Positions 6,133 to 13,783 of a stretch of 14,230 nt of DNA are shown piece after piece (within the stretch, counting starts at the first letter, position 1; each line of letters begins with the position of its first letter). This DNA comes from an uncultured Clostridium sp. (GTDB taxonomy: Bacteria > Bacillota > Clostridia > Lachnospirales > Lachnospiraceae), in contig CABQJA010000044.1 in assembly GCA_902464345.1 (NCBI GenBank), positions 1 to 14,230 of the forward strand, read 5' to 3'. The translations under genes and the position numbers were made by a program. Below the pieces are notes generated by a model. That model searched no databases. It had not been told where the DNA came from and worked only from the letters and a program-made list of their open reading frames with translations.

Positions 6133-8997
6133 TTAATCTGTATGCACACTGTTTCCGGATACGGTATGATTCTCCAGTAATTCCGGCTGGAAATAATATG
6201 CGTAGATCATGCTGGCCAGCTCTTCCGCATTTCCGGATGAATATCCGAACGGAATAACCGTTGTGACCGTGATCTCCGGCTTCTCATATGGTGCAAATGA
6301 AACAAACAATGCATGGTTGGCTCTTGTCAGATCCTCCTGTGCGGTACCGGTCTTACCGGCAACGGCAACATCCATCTGATTCAACAGACTGGTTGCGGCT
6401 GTATTATCTGTAACAACCCGGCGCATACCGCTGTAGATGGAATCCCATAATGCGGATGAAATCTCCGGATGGGATGTCACAACCGGCTCCTTATCATAGA
6501 CACTGTTACCCTCATAATTCTTAATATCACTGATCAATGACAGATCATAGCAATCACCGCGTGTTGCAATGGTATTTACATATCGTGCAAGCTGAACCGG
6601 TGTGTAGCTGTTTTTGCCCTGCCCGATTGAGGAACGGACCAGACTGTCGTTTGATACGATCGGGTCGATCTCCGATACCTCAACACCGGATTTCCGATCC
6701 AAGCCGAATACGGTTGCATATTTGGACAATCGCTCCAGGCCCGTCTGCTCATTAAAACCACCGGTTCCGTCCAGACCCAGGCGGTAACCTACCTCATAAT
6801 AGAAATAGTTGCAGGATACCTCCAGTGCCTTTGGAATATCGATCGTGCCATGGTTGCCGGGATAAATCCAGCATCGTGGGCTCGGTGTGATCTCTGTAAA
6901 GATGCCGTGGGTAGCGATGGACTCATTCAGTCCGAGAACGCCCTCCTGTACACCGGCAACTGTCGTAAGCATCTTGTAGGTCGAACCGGGTGCTGTACGT
7001 TGCTGGGTCGCCCGGTTAAACATCGGGGTTGTCTTATCGGAATTCAGTTTCATATAATATGCCGTATCAATCGTATTGGTCAACCGGTTATTATCATAGC
7101 TTGGATAACTGACCAGAGCCAGAACCTTGCCGGTATTGACATCTGTTACTACCACAGAGCCGGAACACGGGTCCAGTGCCAGCTGTGCAGGTGTGATCTC
7201 GATTTTCTGGATTTTCCGGTACATAAAGGTATAAGCGCTGAGCTGTCCGCTTTCCAGTGGTGCATAATCTTCGTCCTCGGTACTTAAAACACCCTGATCA
7301 TATAACATCAGACAGATCTGTCTTCCGCTTGTCACCCCTGATTGTATCATATATTTGATGACCAGTTTGTCGAATTCGCTATCCTGCTTCAACTCTGTGA
7401 TGATATTGCTGACCAGTGCGTTATAGATTTCTTCTGAATCATAATAATCACTGTTTAATTCAAAGTTCGAAATATTAATTGCATTCTGGTTGATCGCATA
7501 TCTTAAATAAGCCCCCAGTCCGATCGTCTGGCTGGTGTTATATGCAACATACGTATCATCATTATCCGGGATCACGGTTACATCCAGAATCTTATTATCA
7601 ACCAGCATCTCATAAACATATTGCATATATTCCTGATTTGCCTCTGATAAATCCTTCATCGCCACATCCGAATTCAGCAATTCATTCTCAACGGCTGACA
7701 AAACCCCGGACTGACTCGATTCAAAGCTGCTGAGAAAGCTCTGCTCATTGCTGCTTGCACTCTCCGAACGAATATGATCCATGGATAATGTGTTATTATC
7801 AAACAATGCAAAATATACATCATTGATCGGAATCAGAATATTTTTCTCGGTACCCCTGGAATTGCCCTCCGACAAATGTGCCAGTAAAATTCCGGACAGC
7901 TCCCGTTCCAGAGCATCATAACAGAACTTTGTCAGATCACTGTCAATGGACAGATATACATCATTTCCGGCTGTCGCATCACTGCTGGATACGACCTCCA
8001 GCACACGTCCCATATTATCCACAAACAGATTCTGAGAACCTTTCTGTCCCCGTAATTCATCCTCCAGAACGTATTCCAGCCCGGCCTTGCCGACGACATC
8101 GGTAGAAACATATTTATCCTCATCCGCTAGATTTGCATTATATTCCGCAAGCTCATCTGAGGAAATATTTCCGATGTACCCGATAATATTTGCAAAATAT
8201 TTTGCGTCTGTATAGACACGGGTGGAATCCACTTGAACATCCATACCCAGCAGTTCATCCTTGCTTTCCGAAATCTGAGCAATACTTTCTTCGGAAACAT
8301 TTAATGCAATCTTGACCGTTACATACTGCTGGAAACGATTCAGCCATAGCGAATAACGGACCGCCATGATCTTTAATGCATCCTCTTTCGAGTATTCATC
8401 CGCAATATCGAAATTCCGGTTCTTTTTCGCATTGTTATTATTGCGAAGATACTGGAAGATGTCCTCTGCTGTCGCATTCTTATGCTCCTTCAGATCCTCT
8501 TCTTTACTGACCGCATAAACCTCCATCCGGAATCTGGTCAACGCACTTCCTTCAACCGTAAAGCCCAGATTACCATTGGAGTCGATGGCAATCGGGAAAT
8601 CACTGTAGATTACCTGATCGCCGTTCCGTTCCAGAATCTGAATGGTCTCATGTACGATCTGGTTTTTCAGTTCATCCTCACCCATCTTCAGCTCGGCAGC
8701 CTTACTCTCCAGCTGTTCACTGTTTCCAAATGTAACCGAATAGGATATCTCATTATAAGCCAGTTCTTTTCCGTTCTTATCATAGATAATGCCGCGGGAA
8801 GCCGGAACTGTGACCGTCCGCTCCTGCTTATACGTAAAATTATCCAGATATTCCTGTCCGTCCACGATCTGCAGAACAAACAACCGGTACACCAAAATAC
8901 CACATAAAATAAAAAATATAATTGTTAATGGAAACAGGCGGTGGCTCATATAGCCCTTCAGGAAATCCTTAACTGCCCCAAATAATTCTCGAATCAT
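6133..8997 (-). CDS. mrdA: Penicillin-binding protein 2 (elongation D,D-transpeptidase) with a long insertion
   Basis: This class B PBP cross-links new peptidoglycan during elongation and pairs with RodA. It has one membrane anchor (about residues 21-43). The pedestal domain carries SRGIIYDKNGKELA (67-80) and VVGKAGLEYVLEDELRGQKG (301-320). The transpeptidase domain has STYK (672-675, nucleophile S672), SCN (728-730) and KTGT (882-885). The 954-residue length is far above the roughly 600-720 usual for PBP2. The excess is a block of about 220-235 residues, roughly 370 to 600. It sits between LSIDSDLTKFCYDALEREL and the strand SGSVVVTDVNTGKVLALVS, which in standard PBPs are nearly adjacent. The block is acidic and rich in Ser/Asn/Asp, with no Cys cluster and no obvious membrane segment. 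The ATG overlaps the mreD stop by four bases (ATGA), indicating translational coupling. Confidence 0.95.
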   Translation of the reverse strand: MIRELFGAVKDFLKGYMSHRLFPLTIIFFILCGILVYRLFVLQIVDGQEYLDNFTYKQERTVTVPASRGIIYDKNGKELAYNEISYSVTFGNSEQLESKAAELKMGEDELKNQIVHETIQILERNGDQVIYSDFPIAIDSNGNLGFTVEGSALTRFRMEVYAVSKEEDLKEHKNATAEDIFQYLRNNNNAKKNRNFDIADEYSKEDALKIMAVRYSLWLNRFQQYVTVKIALNVSEESIAQISESKDELLGMDVQVDSTRVYTDAKYFANIIGYIGNISSDELAEYNANLADEDKYVSTDVVGKAGLEYVLEDELRGQKGSQNLFVDNMGRVLEVVSSSDATAGNDVYLSIDSDLTKFCYDALERELSGILLAHLSEGNSRGTEKNILIPINDVYFALFDNNTLSMDHIRSESASSNEQSFLSSFESSQSGVLSAVENELLNSDVAMKDLSEANQEYMQYVYEMLVDNKILDVTVIPDNDDTYVAYNTSQTIGLGAYLRYAINQNAINISNFELNSDYYDSEEIYNALVSNIITELKQDSEFDKLVIKYMIQSGVTSGRQICLMLYDQGVLSTEDEDYAPLESGQLSAYTFMYRKIQKIEITPAQLALDPCSGSVVVTDVNTGKVLALVSYPSYDNNRLTNTIDTAYYMKLNSDKTTPMFNRATQQRTAPGSTYKMLTTVAGVQEGVLGLNESIATHGIFTEITPSPRCWIYPGNHGTIDIPKALEVSCNYFYYEVGYRLGLDGTGGFNEQTGLERLSKYATVFGLDRKSGVEVSEIDPIVSNDSLVRSSIGQGKNSYTPVQLARYVNTIATRGDCYDLSLISDIKNYEGNSVYDKEPVVTSHPEISSALWDSIYSGMRRVVTDNTAATSLLNQMDVAVAGKTGTAQEDLTRANHALFVSFAPYEKPEITVTTVIPFGYSSGNAEELASMIYAYYFQPELLENHTVSGNSVHTD

Positions 8998-9518
8998 CCG
9001 TTTTCCATCCCTTCTTCTTTATCCTTCAGCCAGCGGTTTATTTTTACCAGTGGTTTATATAGGATGAGTGTTATCAGCATCGTGTAAATAACCTCCGGTA
9101 ATATGACATGCAGAAAATAGAATCCGAAATCCAGTCGGTTCCGCATCAGGTATGATACAAAATATACGATCAAACTAAATACCAGATCATTGGCACCGGA
9201 CATCAACATCGGAAGTAACAGATCTTCCATATAGTAGACTCTGTGGAAAAAGCCGTTGATATAACCGAGATACATATATAACAATGCATACGGACCGATC
9301 ATGGCACCATAGAAAATATCAAGCAGCAGTCCGGAAATAAAACCGACAACCATGCCTTCTCTCCGTCCACGCATCATTCCGAATGCCATTGTCGGAATCA
9401 GAAGTACGTTCGGAATAATATCTGCAAAGGTTATATACCGAAATACAGCAGTCTGCAATAAAAAGCATATTAAAATGATCAGTAATTGAATCAAAAATCT
9501 ACGCATGTCAGTAATCAC
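8994..9518 (-). CDS. mreD: Rod shape-determining membrane protein MreD
   Basis: MreD is a small integral membrane protein of the elongasome that works with MreC and activates or organises RodA-PBP2. The 174-residue product is highly hydrophobic, with about five membrane segments. It contains the family's IIPNVLLIP (34-42) and the GLLLDIFYG motif (63-71). The start is a GTG at 9518 overlapping the mreC stop as GTGA, with an AAAGGA site a few bases upstream. An ATG four codons later (9506) is possible but lies too far from that site. The C-terminal tail is charged and cytoplasmic (RWLKDKEEGMENG), and its end overlaps the mrdA start. Confidence 0.9.
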   Translation of the reverse strand: MITDMRRFLIQLLIILICFLLQTAVFRYITFADIIPNVLLIPTMAFGMMRGRREGMVVGFISGLLLDIFYGAMIGPYALLYMYLGYINGFFHRVYYMEDLLLPMLMSGANDLVFSLIVYFVSYLMRNRLDFGFYFLHVILPEVIYTMLITLILYKPLVKINRWLKDKEEGMENG

Positions 9519-10372
9519 TCATTTCCTTTTTCACTCTGTTTCAGATCAAGAACGACCAGTACGGTCTGAATATTATCAAAATCCACTGCCGGAACCAGAT
9601 CTGCCGACATGGTCAGATTATTGGAATCCAGAGTCAGATTCTGTACATATCCGATCGTAATGCCCGGAAGAAACTTATCACTGATATTGGAGGTGACAAG
9701 CTCATCTCCCTCTGATACATCCAGATCCTTATCAATATGCTCCACGCGGATATAACCCTCGTCCATATACTTTTCATCGCCAACCACGTTACACAGACTG
9801 GAATTTGTCAGAAACATCGCGCTGACATTGCTGTTATCGTCAATAATTGCCCGGACCTTGGCATAATTAGGACCCACCTCTGTTACGATCCCGACCAGTC
9901 CGTTGCCGGCCATGACATTACAGCCTACCTGGATTCCGACATTCGAGCCTTTATCCAGAATAAATGTATCAAACCAGTTTCCGCTATCCTTTGAGATTAC
10001 ATTCGCTGCCACCTTCTCATAATCCGGATACCGGGAGTCCAGCTCATATAGCTTCCGTAAATCATTTAACTCATTGGTATCGGACATGATCATCTTATTC
10101 TCAGACTGATAGGCATCGAGCTGAGACCGCAGTTCTTCATTCTCTGCCTGCAGATCCCGGATGTCAGCAAGCATATCGATTTTATCCGTTACCCAGCTTC
10201 CGACAGCATTGATTCCCTTCTGCATCGGTGTAATCGTAATACCGGTGATAAACCGCAATGGAGTCAATACCTCTTCAAATGCTACAGAAGCACCGATCAA
10301 AAGCAGACATACCATAGTTAAAATCAATAATATATATTTAGGTGGAATACTCTTTTTATTATTAAATCTCAT
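9515..10372 (-). CDS. mreC: Rod shape-determining protein MreC
   Basis: MreC is a bitopic scaffold that binds PBP2 outside the cell and helps activate RodA-PBP2. The 285-residue product has a short basic cytoplasmic N-terminus and one membrane segment (about 13-31). A coiled coil follows (about 65-111, IRDLQAENEELRSQLDAYQ and beyond). The paired beta domains hold the family's NWFDTFILDKGSNVGI (132-147), GLVGIVTEVG (158-167), AKVRAIIDDNSNVSA (171-185) and FLPGITIGYV (234-243). The ribosome site before the ATG is weak (GAAAGAAG). It follows radC by 29 bases, with no mreB between them, although radC-mreB-mreC is a common order in Firmicutes. Its stop overlaps the mreD start. Confidence 0.94.
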   Translation of the reverse strand: MRFNNKKSIPPKYILLILTMVCLLLIGASVAFEEVLTPLRFITGITITPMQKGINAVGSWVTDKIDMLADIRDLQAENEELRSQLDAYQSENKMIMSDTNELNDLRKLYELDSRYPDYEKVAANVISKDSGNWFDTFILDKGSNVGIQVGCNVMAGNGLVGIVTEVGPNYAKVRAIIDDNSNVSAMFLTNSSLCNVVGDEKYMDEGYIRVEHIDKDLDVSEGDELVTSNISDKFLPGITIGYVQNLTLDSNNLTMSADLVPAVDFDNIQTVLVVLDLKQSEKGNE

Positions 10373-10401
10373 ACTTTTGCTTCTTTCTATATAAAGTAAT
10401 C

Positions 10402-11091
10402 TTATAATGTTCCTGTTTCCGCAAAGCTGTAATATGCAGAATGTCCTACGATAATATGATCCAGGAGCGGAATCCCGATCATGGTCCCCGCTTCCTTCAG
10501 CTGTGCGGTCACGGTCTGATCCTCCCGGCTGGGTGACACATTCCCGGATGGATGATTATGAATCAGAACCAGATAGACTGCATTCCAGTTCAAAGCCTCC
10601 AGGAAAATCTCTCTGGGCGAGATCAAGGATGCATTTACGGTTCCACGCGTAATCATTTGTGAGTGAATCAGGCTGCATTTCTGATCTAAAAATACCGCAT
10701 AGACACACTCCTGCCCTTCGTATCGCAGCTCATTCATAAAATACTCTGCCAGTGCTGCCGGCCGCTTCAATATCGTTCCCGACTCCAGACTGACGGCAGA
10801 CATTCGTCTGGAAAGCTCTGCAATTGCCTGCAGCTGCGTTGCCTTCACAGAACCGATTCCGGGTATCTCCAGAAGCTGCTTCCTACTGAGATAGTATAAC
10901 CCGGTCAGATTCTTATGATTCGGATCCTTTTCCAGAATCTGCCTTGCGACCTGGACGGAATTGAACTCTGCACTTCCGCTGCGAATGATCACCGCAAGCA
11001 GTTCGGCATCGGTTAAAACCTTTGCTCCATACCGTTCACAACGCTCATACGGGCGTTCCGATTCCGGTAAATTCTTCATGTTTTCTCTCAT
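10402..11091 (-). CDS. radC: RadC family JAB1/MPN-like metalloprotease-fold protein
   Basis: RadC proteins were once linked to DNA repair, but their molecular role is unsettled. The 229-residue product is of usual length. It has an N-terminal UPF0758-type segment (LPESERPYERCERYG, 8-22), a helix-hairpin-helix LLEIPGIGSVKATQLQAI (73-90) that suggests DNA contact, and a C-terminal JAMM metal site. The JAMM motif is HNHPSGNVSPSRED (178-191), i.e. H178, H180, S188 and D191, with E128 a probable catalytic glutamate. The ATG at 11091 has AAAGGA five bases upstream. A second in-frame ATG four codons later is possible. It lies next to mreC, a linkage common across Firmicutes. Confidence 0.94.
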   Translation of the reverse strand: MRENMKNLPESERPYERCERYGAKVLTDAELLAVIIRSGSAEFNSVQVARQILEKDPNHKNLTGLYYLSRKQLLEIPGIGSVKATQLQAIAELSRRMSAVSLESGTILKRPAALAEYFMNELRYEGQECVYAVFLDQKCSLIHSQMITRGTVNASLISPREIFLEALNWNAVYLVLIHNHPSGNVSPSREDQTVTAQLKEAGTMIGIPLLDHIIVGHSAYYSFAETGTL

Positions 11092-11094
11092 ATT

Positions 11095-11118
11095 GTCCTT
11101 TCCCGCTTTGAAAAGGAC
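11095..11118 (-). promoter_or_regulatory. Small hairpin that would cover the radC ribosome site
   Basis: On the minus strand GTCCTTT (11118-11112) and AAAGGAC (11101-11095) form a 7-pair stem around a 10-base loop. The 3' arm contains AAAGGA, the Shine-Dalgarno sequence of radC. No T-run follows, so it is not a terminator. It could lower radC translation unless opened by upstream ribosomes, but a stem this short may be fortuitous. Confidence 0.3.
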
Positions 11119-11132
11119 TCCGTTTTGTTTTA

Positions 11133-11396
11133 TTAAAGTAACTTATATATTACAACCCCGATGATCACCCCGATAATGCCCCCGATTGTAATTTTGATTG
11201 TCAGTCCAAAGGTCAGAACTACTATTCCAAGGTCTAAGACGATTGGATTACTCAGTCCGAATGACTGACCGAAATTTAACCAGCTCAAAAAAGCAACATC
11301 CTTTGTCAGCCAGCCGATGAATCCGCCGATTACAATTCCAGCCAGAATCATCAGAAACAGCGCCCAGTTATTTTTGCCTAAATTACCGCCTGCCAT
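11133..11396 (-). CDS. Small hydrophobic membrane protein, DUF4321-like
   Basis: The open frame extends to 11459, but the ATG at 11396 is the likely start because AAGGAGGA lies about nine bases before it. The extra 21 codons overlap the end of the upstream gene and look non-native. The resulting 87-residue protein has a short polar N-terminus (MAGGNLGKNN), a first membrane segment (about 11-30), a loop containing SWLNFGQSFGL, and two further Gly/Ile-rich hydrophobic stretches (about 52-68 and 71-84). Size, three-segment layout and position next to radC and mre genes fit the clostridial DUF4321 family. That assignment is from memory and no function is established. It starts 37 bases after the upstream gene's stop and so is probably co-transcribed with it. 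Confidence 0.8.
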   Translation of the reverse strand: MAGGNLGKNNWALFLMILAGIVIGGFIGWLTKDVAFLSWLNFGQSFGLSNPIVLDLGIVVLTFGLTIKITIGGIIGVIIGVVIYKLL

Positions 11397-11433
11397 ACAG
11401 GAATCCTCCTTCTGCTTTACTTGCGTTACTACT

Positions 11434-12723
11434 TTACCATAATTTGGTACCCTTATCAACTATTCGCTGCAGGGACATCATAATTCCAAGCTTGGCATGC
11501 GGATAGGTGAGTCCGCCCTGAAAATATACCGCATATGGCGGTTTCACCGGACCATCTGCGGATAATTCGATAGAGGCTCCGGACACAAAGGTTCCGGCTG
11601 CCATGATCACATCGCTGTCATATCCCGGCATTGCCCATGGTGTCGGTGTTACATAGCTGTCTACCGGTGCTGCAGCCTGAATTCCTTCACAAAATGCGAT
11701 CAGAAGCTCCGGCTGTCCGAATTCAATTGCCTGAATAATATCATACCGTGGTTCCGTTGCATTTGGAATCGCATGATATCCCAGTTTTTCATAAATATTA
11801 GCAGCCAGAATGGCACCCTTCAGGGCCGCTGCCGTAACGGTCGGTGCCAGAAAAAGTCCCTGAATAAAGGAAGCCGTAACGCCAAGGCTGGCACCCAGTT
11901 CTTTTCCGAGTCCCGGTGCAGTCAGACGATACGCCGCCCGTTCTACACATTCTCTGGTTCCGGCAATATAGCCACCAATCGGAGCCAGACCGCCACCCGG
12001 ATTTTTGATCAGCGAACCGACTACCATATCAGCACCGACATCGGAAGGCTCTATCGTTTCTACAAATTCACCGTAACAGTTATCAACCATGCAGACAACG
12101 TCCGGCTTAATGTCCTTTATAAATGCAATCAGTTCCCCGATTCGCTCTACGGAAAGCGTCGGTCTGGTTGCATACCCTTTGGAACGCTGGATCTCAATCA
12201 AGTGTGTATGCTCGTTCATCGCATTCCGGATTCCATCCCAGTCAAAATCACCATTTTCCAGCAGGTCCACCTGTCGGTAGGTAACGCCGTACTCGGCTAA
12301 TGAACCCGTGGATGGCCGGATACCGATAATCTCATCCAGAGTATCATATGGCTTTCCGACCGGCGACAGGATTTCATCACCCGGCCGCAGATTTCCTGCA
12401 AGTGCAATATGCAATGCGTGAGTTCCGCATGTGATCTGCGAACGAACCAGTGCATCCTCTGTATGGAAAATATCCGCATAGATTTTTTCCAGAGTATCAC
12501 GACCGATATCGTTATAGCCATATCCGGTAGACGGATATAAATGGGCTTCGCTCAGCTGATTCTTCTGCATGGCATAAAGTACCTTTGCCTGATTATATTC
12601 GGCAATCCGGTCAATTTCCGCAAAACGCTCCGTCAGACAATCCTCCGCTTCCTGGCATCGGTCAAAAACCTCCTGACTGATCCCCATATGATGATACATT
12701 TCATAAATATCTGCTTTTTTCAT
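11434..12723 (-). CDS. Methionine gamma-lyase family PLP-dependent protein ('aluminium resistance protein')
   Basis: This fold-type I PLP enzyme belongs to the family often labelled 'methionine gamma-lyase' or 'aluminium resistance protein', common in Firmicutes beside miaA. Its true reaction in this organism is uncertain; C-S lyase activity on methionine or a relative is inferred from the name only. Over 429 residues one sees SQITCGTHALHIAL (95-108; PLP-phosphate loop around G100-T101) and VDNCYGEF (213-220), whose D214 should bind the pyridine nitrogen. The cofactor lysine is K240 in GSLIKNPGGG (236-245). The C-terminus carries PPYAVYFQGGLTYPHAKLG (395-413). Length is normal for the family and nothing is missing. 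The ATG at 12723 follows a TGGAGT site. A promoter-like sequence with an inverted repeat lies in the gap upstream, so it may be controlled apart from miaA. Confidence 0.9.
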   Translation of the reverse strand: MKKADIYEMYHHMGISQEVFDRCQEAEDCLTERFAEIDRIAEYNQAKVLYAMQKNQLSEAHLYPSTGYGYNDIGRDTLEKIYADIFHTEDALVRSQITCGTHALHIALAGNLRPGDEILSPVGKPYDTLDEIIGIRPSTGSLAEYGVTYRQVDLLENGDFDWDGIRNAMNEHTHLIEIQRSKGYATRPTLSVERIGELIAFIKDIKPDVVCMVDNCYGEFVETIEPSDVGADMVVGSLIKNPGGGLAPIGGYIAGTRECVERAAYRLTAPGLGKELGASLGVTASFIQGLFLAPTVTAAALKGAILAANIYEKLGYHAIPNATEPRYDIIQAIEFGQPELLIAFCEGIQAAAPVDSYVTPTPWAMPGYDSDVIMAAGTFVSGASIELSADGPVKPPYAVYFQGGLTYPHAKLGIMMSLQRIVDKGTKLW

Positions 12724-12747
12724 TATATTACTCCATTATTTCCTGAT

Positions 12748-12784
12748 ACCGGACTATTATTTATCATTCCGGTCTGTTTGTAAA
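12748..12784 (-). promoter_or_regulatory. Candidate promoter with inverted-repeat operator before the PLP gene
   Basis: The minus strand has TTTACA (12784-12779, five of six -35 matches), a 17-base spacer and AATAAT (12761-12756, five of six -10 matches). ACCGGA (12773-12768) and TCCGGT (12753-12748) form a 6-bp inverted repeat that brackets the -10 box. Its half-sites are 20 bases apart centre to centre, about two helical turns, as expected for a dimeric repressor site. No T-run follows it, so a terminator is unlikely. Confidence 0.42.
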
Positions 12785-12791
12785 TTTGCTT

Positions 12792-13766
12792 TTAAAAACT
12801 GTAATTATTTTGTAAGAATTCAGCCGGAAGCTGTGATAGCATGGCCTGCAGCATAGCCGTTTCATCCGGATACTCCTGCCGCTCGATCCAGCGGACCTCC
12901 TGCTCTCTTCGGAACCAGGTCAGCTGCCGTTTGGCAAAATGTCTGGTGTCACGCTTCAGAATATAAACCGCTTCTTCAAGGGTGCATTCACCATCCAGAT
13001 AGGCCAGAATTTCTTTATAGCCGAGTCCCTGCATGGAAACCATATCTCTGGTACATCCCATATCCCGCAATTGTTTTACCTCTGCGACCAGGCCCTGCTC
13101 CAGCATCTGATCGATCCGTTGGTCGATCCGCTGATAAATCCGCTCCCGCTCATCATCAAGCACAAAATAAACAAACCGGTAAGGTGACTCCTTCTGCCGT
13201 TGTGTTTCGTTATGCTCGGATATTCTTGTGCCTGTCTGGTGATAAAACTCCAGTGCCCGGATGACACGCTTGACGTTGTTTGGATGGATCATAAGAGCAG
13301 ACTTCTCATCCACCTGACGAAGCCGGTCATGAAGTGCCCCGGCTCCATGCTGATCTGCAAACGTCTGAAGCTCTGCCCGGTAATCGGTTTCCGAATCATT
13401 CTCATCGAAATCAATATCATATAGCAATGCCTGAATATAAAATCCGGTACCGCCGACTACAATCGGAATTGCACCTGCAGCATAGATCTTATCCAGTGCT
13501 TCTTTTGCCATTGCCTGAAATCGAACAACATCAAAAGCTTCCCACGGGTCCAGCACATCGATCAGATAATGTGGAATGCCCTGCATTTCTTCAGGGCGTA
13601 TCTTGGCGGTGCCAATATCCATATGTCGGTACACCTGCATGGAATCCGCAGAAATCATCTGCCCGTTCACAGCCTTCGCCAGCTCAATGGAAAGCTTTGT
13701 TTTCCCGACAGCAGTCGGACCGGTCAGTATTATTAATGGTTTTTTCGTTTGATATTCCTGTTTCAT
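12792..13766 (-). CDS. miaA: tRNA dimethylallyltransferase
   Basis: MiaA transfers a dimethylallyl group to A37 of tRNAs that read codons starting with U, the first step to (methylthio-)isopentenyladenosine. Using the ATG at 13766, the product is 324 residues, near the family norm. That start has AGGAA about 11 bases upstream and lies 17 bases past the mutL stop. An in-frame TTG at 13787 would add seven residues but lacks a ribosome site. Motifs from the ATG are P-loop GPTAVGKT (16-23), SADSMQVYRHMDIGTAK (39-55) with the probable catalytic aspartate D41, GGTGFY (105-110), RVIRALE (167-173) and RHFAKRQLTWFRR (275-287). The mutL-miaA order is common in bacteria. Confidence 0.95.
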   Translation of the reverse strand: MKQEYQTKKPLIILTGPTAVGKTKLSIELAKAVNGQMISADSMQVYRHMDIGTAKIRPEEMQGIPHYLIDVLDPWEAFDVVRFQAMAKEALDKIYAAGAIPIVVGGTGFYIQALLYDIDFDENDSETDYRAELQTFADQHGAGALHDRLRQVDEKSALMIHPNNVKRVIRALEFYHQTGTRISEHNETQRQKESPYRFVYFVLDDERERIYQRIDQRIDQMLEQGLVAEVKQLRDMGCTRDMVSMQGLGYKEILAYLDGECTLEEAVYILKRDTRHFAKRQLTWFRREQEVRWIERQEYPDETAMLQAMLSQLPAEFLQNNYSF

Positions 13767-13783
13767 ATCTGTTTCATTTCCTG

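Noticed and set aside
6850..7287. Plus-strand open frame of 145 codons inside mrdA
   Set aside because: It is antisense to the PBP2 gene, lacks a ribosome site and recognisable motifs, and its composition follows the codon structure of the gene on the other strand.
8482..8907. Plus-strand open frame of 141 codons
   Set aside because: It lies wholly antisense to the mrdA 5' region, with no conserved motif; a shadow frame.
11397..11459. Longer start for the DUF4321-like protein
   Set aside because: The added 21 codons overlap the PLP gene and have no ribosome site, while AAGGAGGA sits correctly before the ATG at 11396.
11773..12300. Plus-strand open frame of 175 codons
   Set aside because: It is antisense to the well-supported PLP enzyme gene, with no ribosome site or domain.
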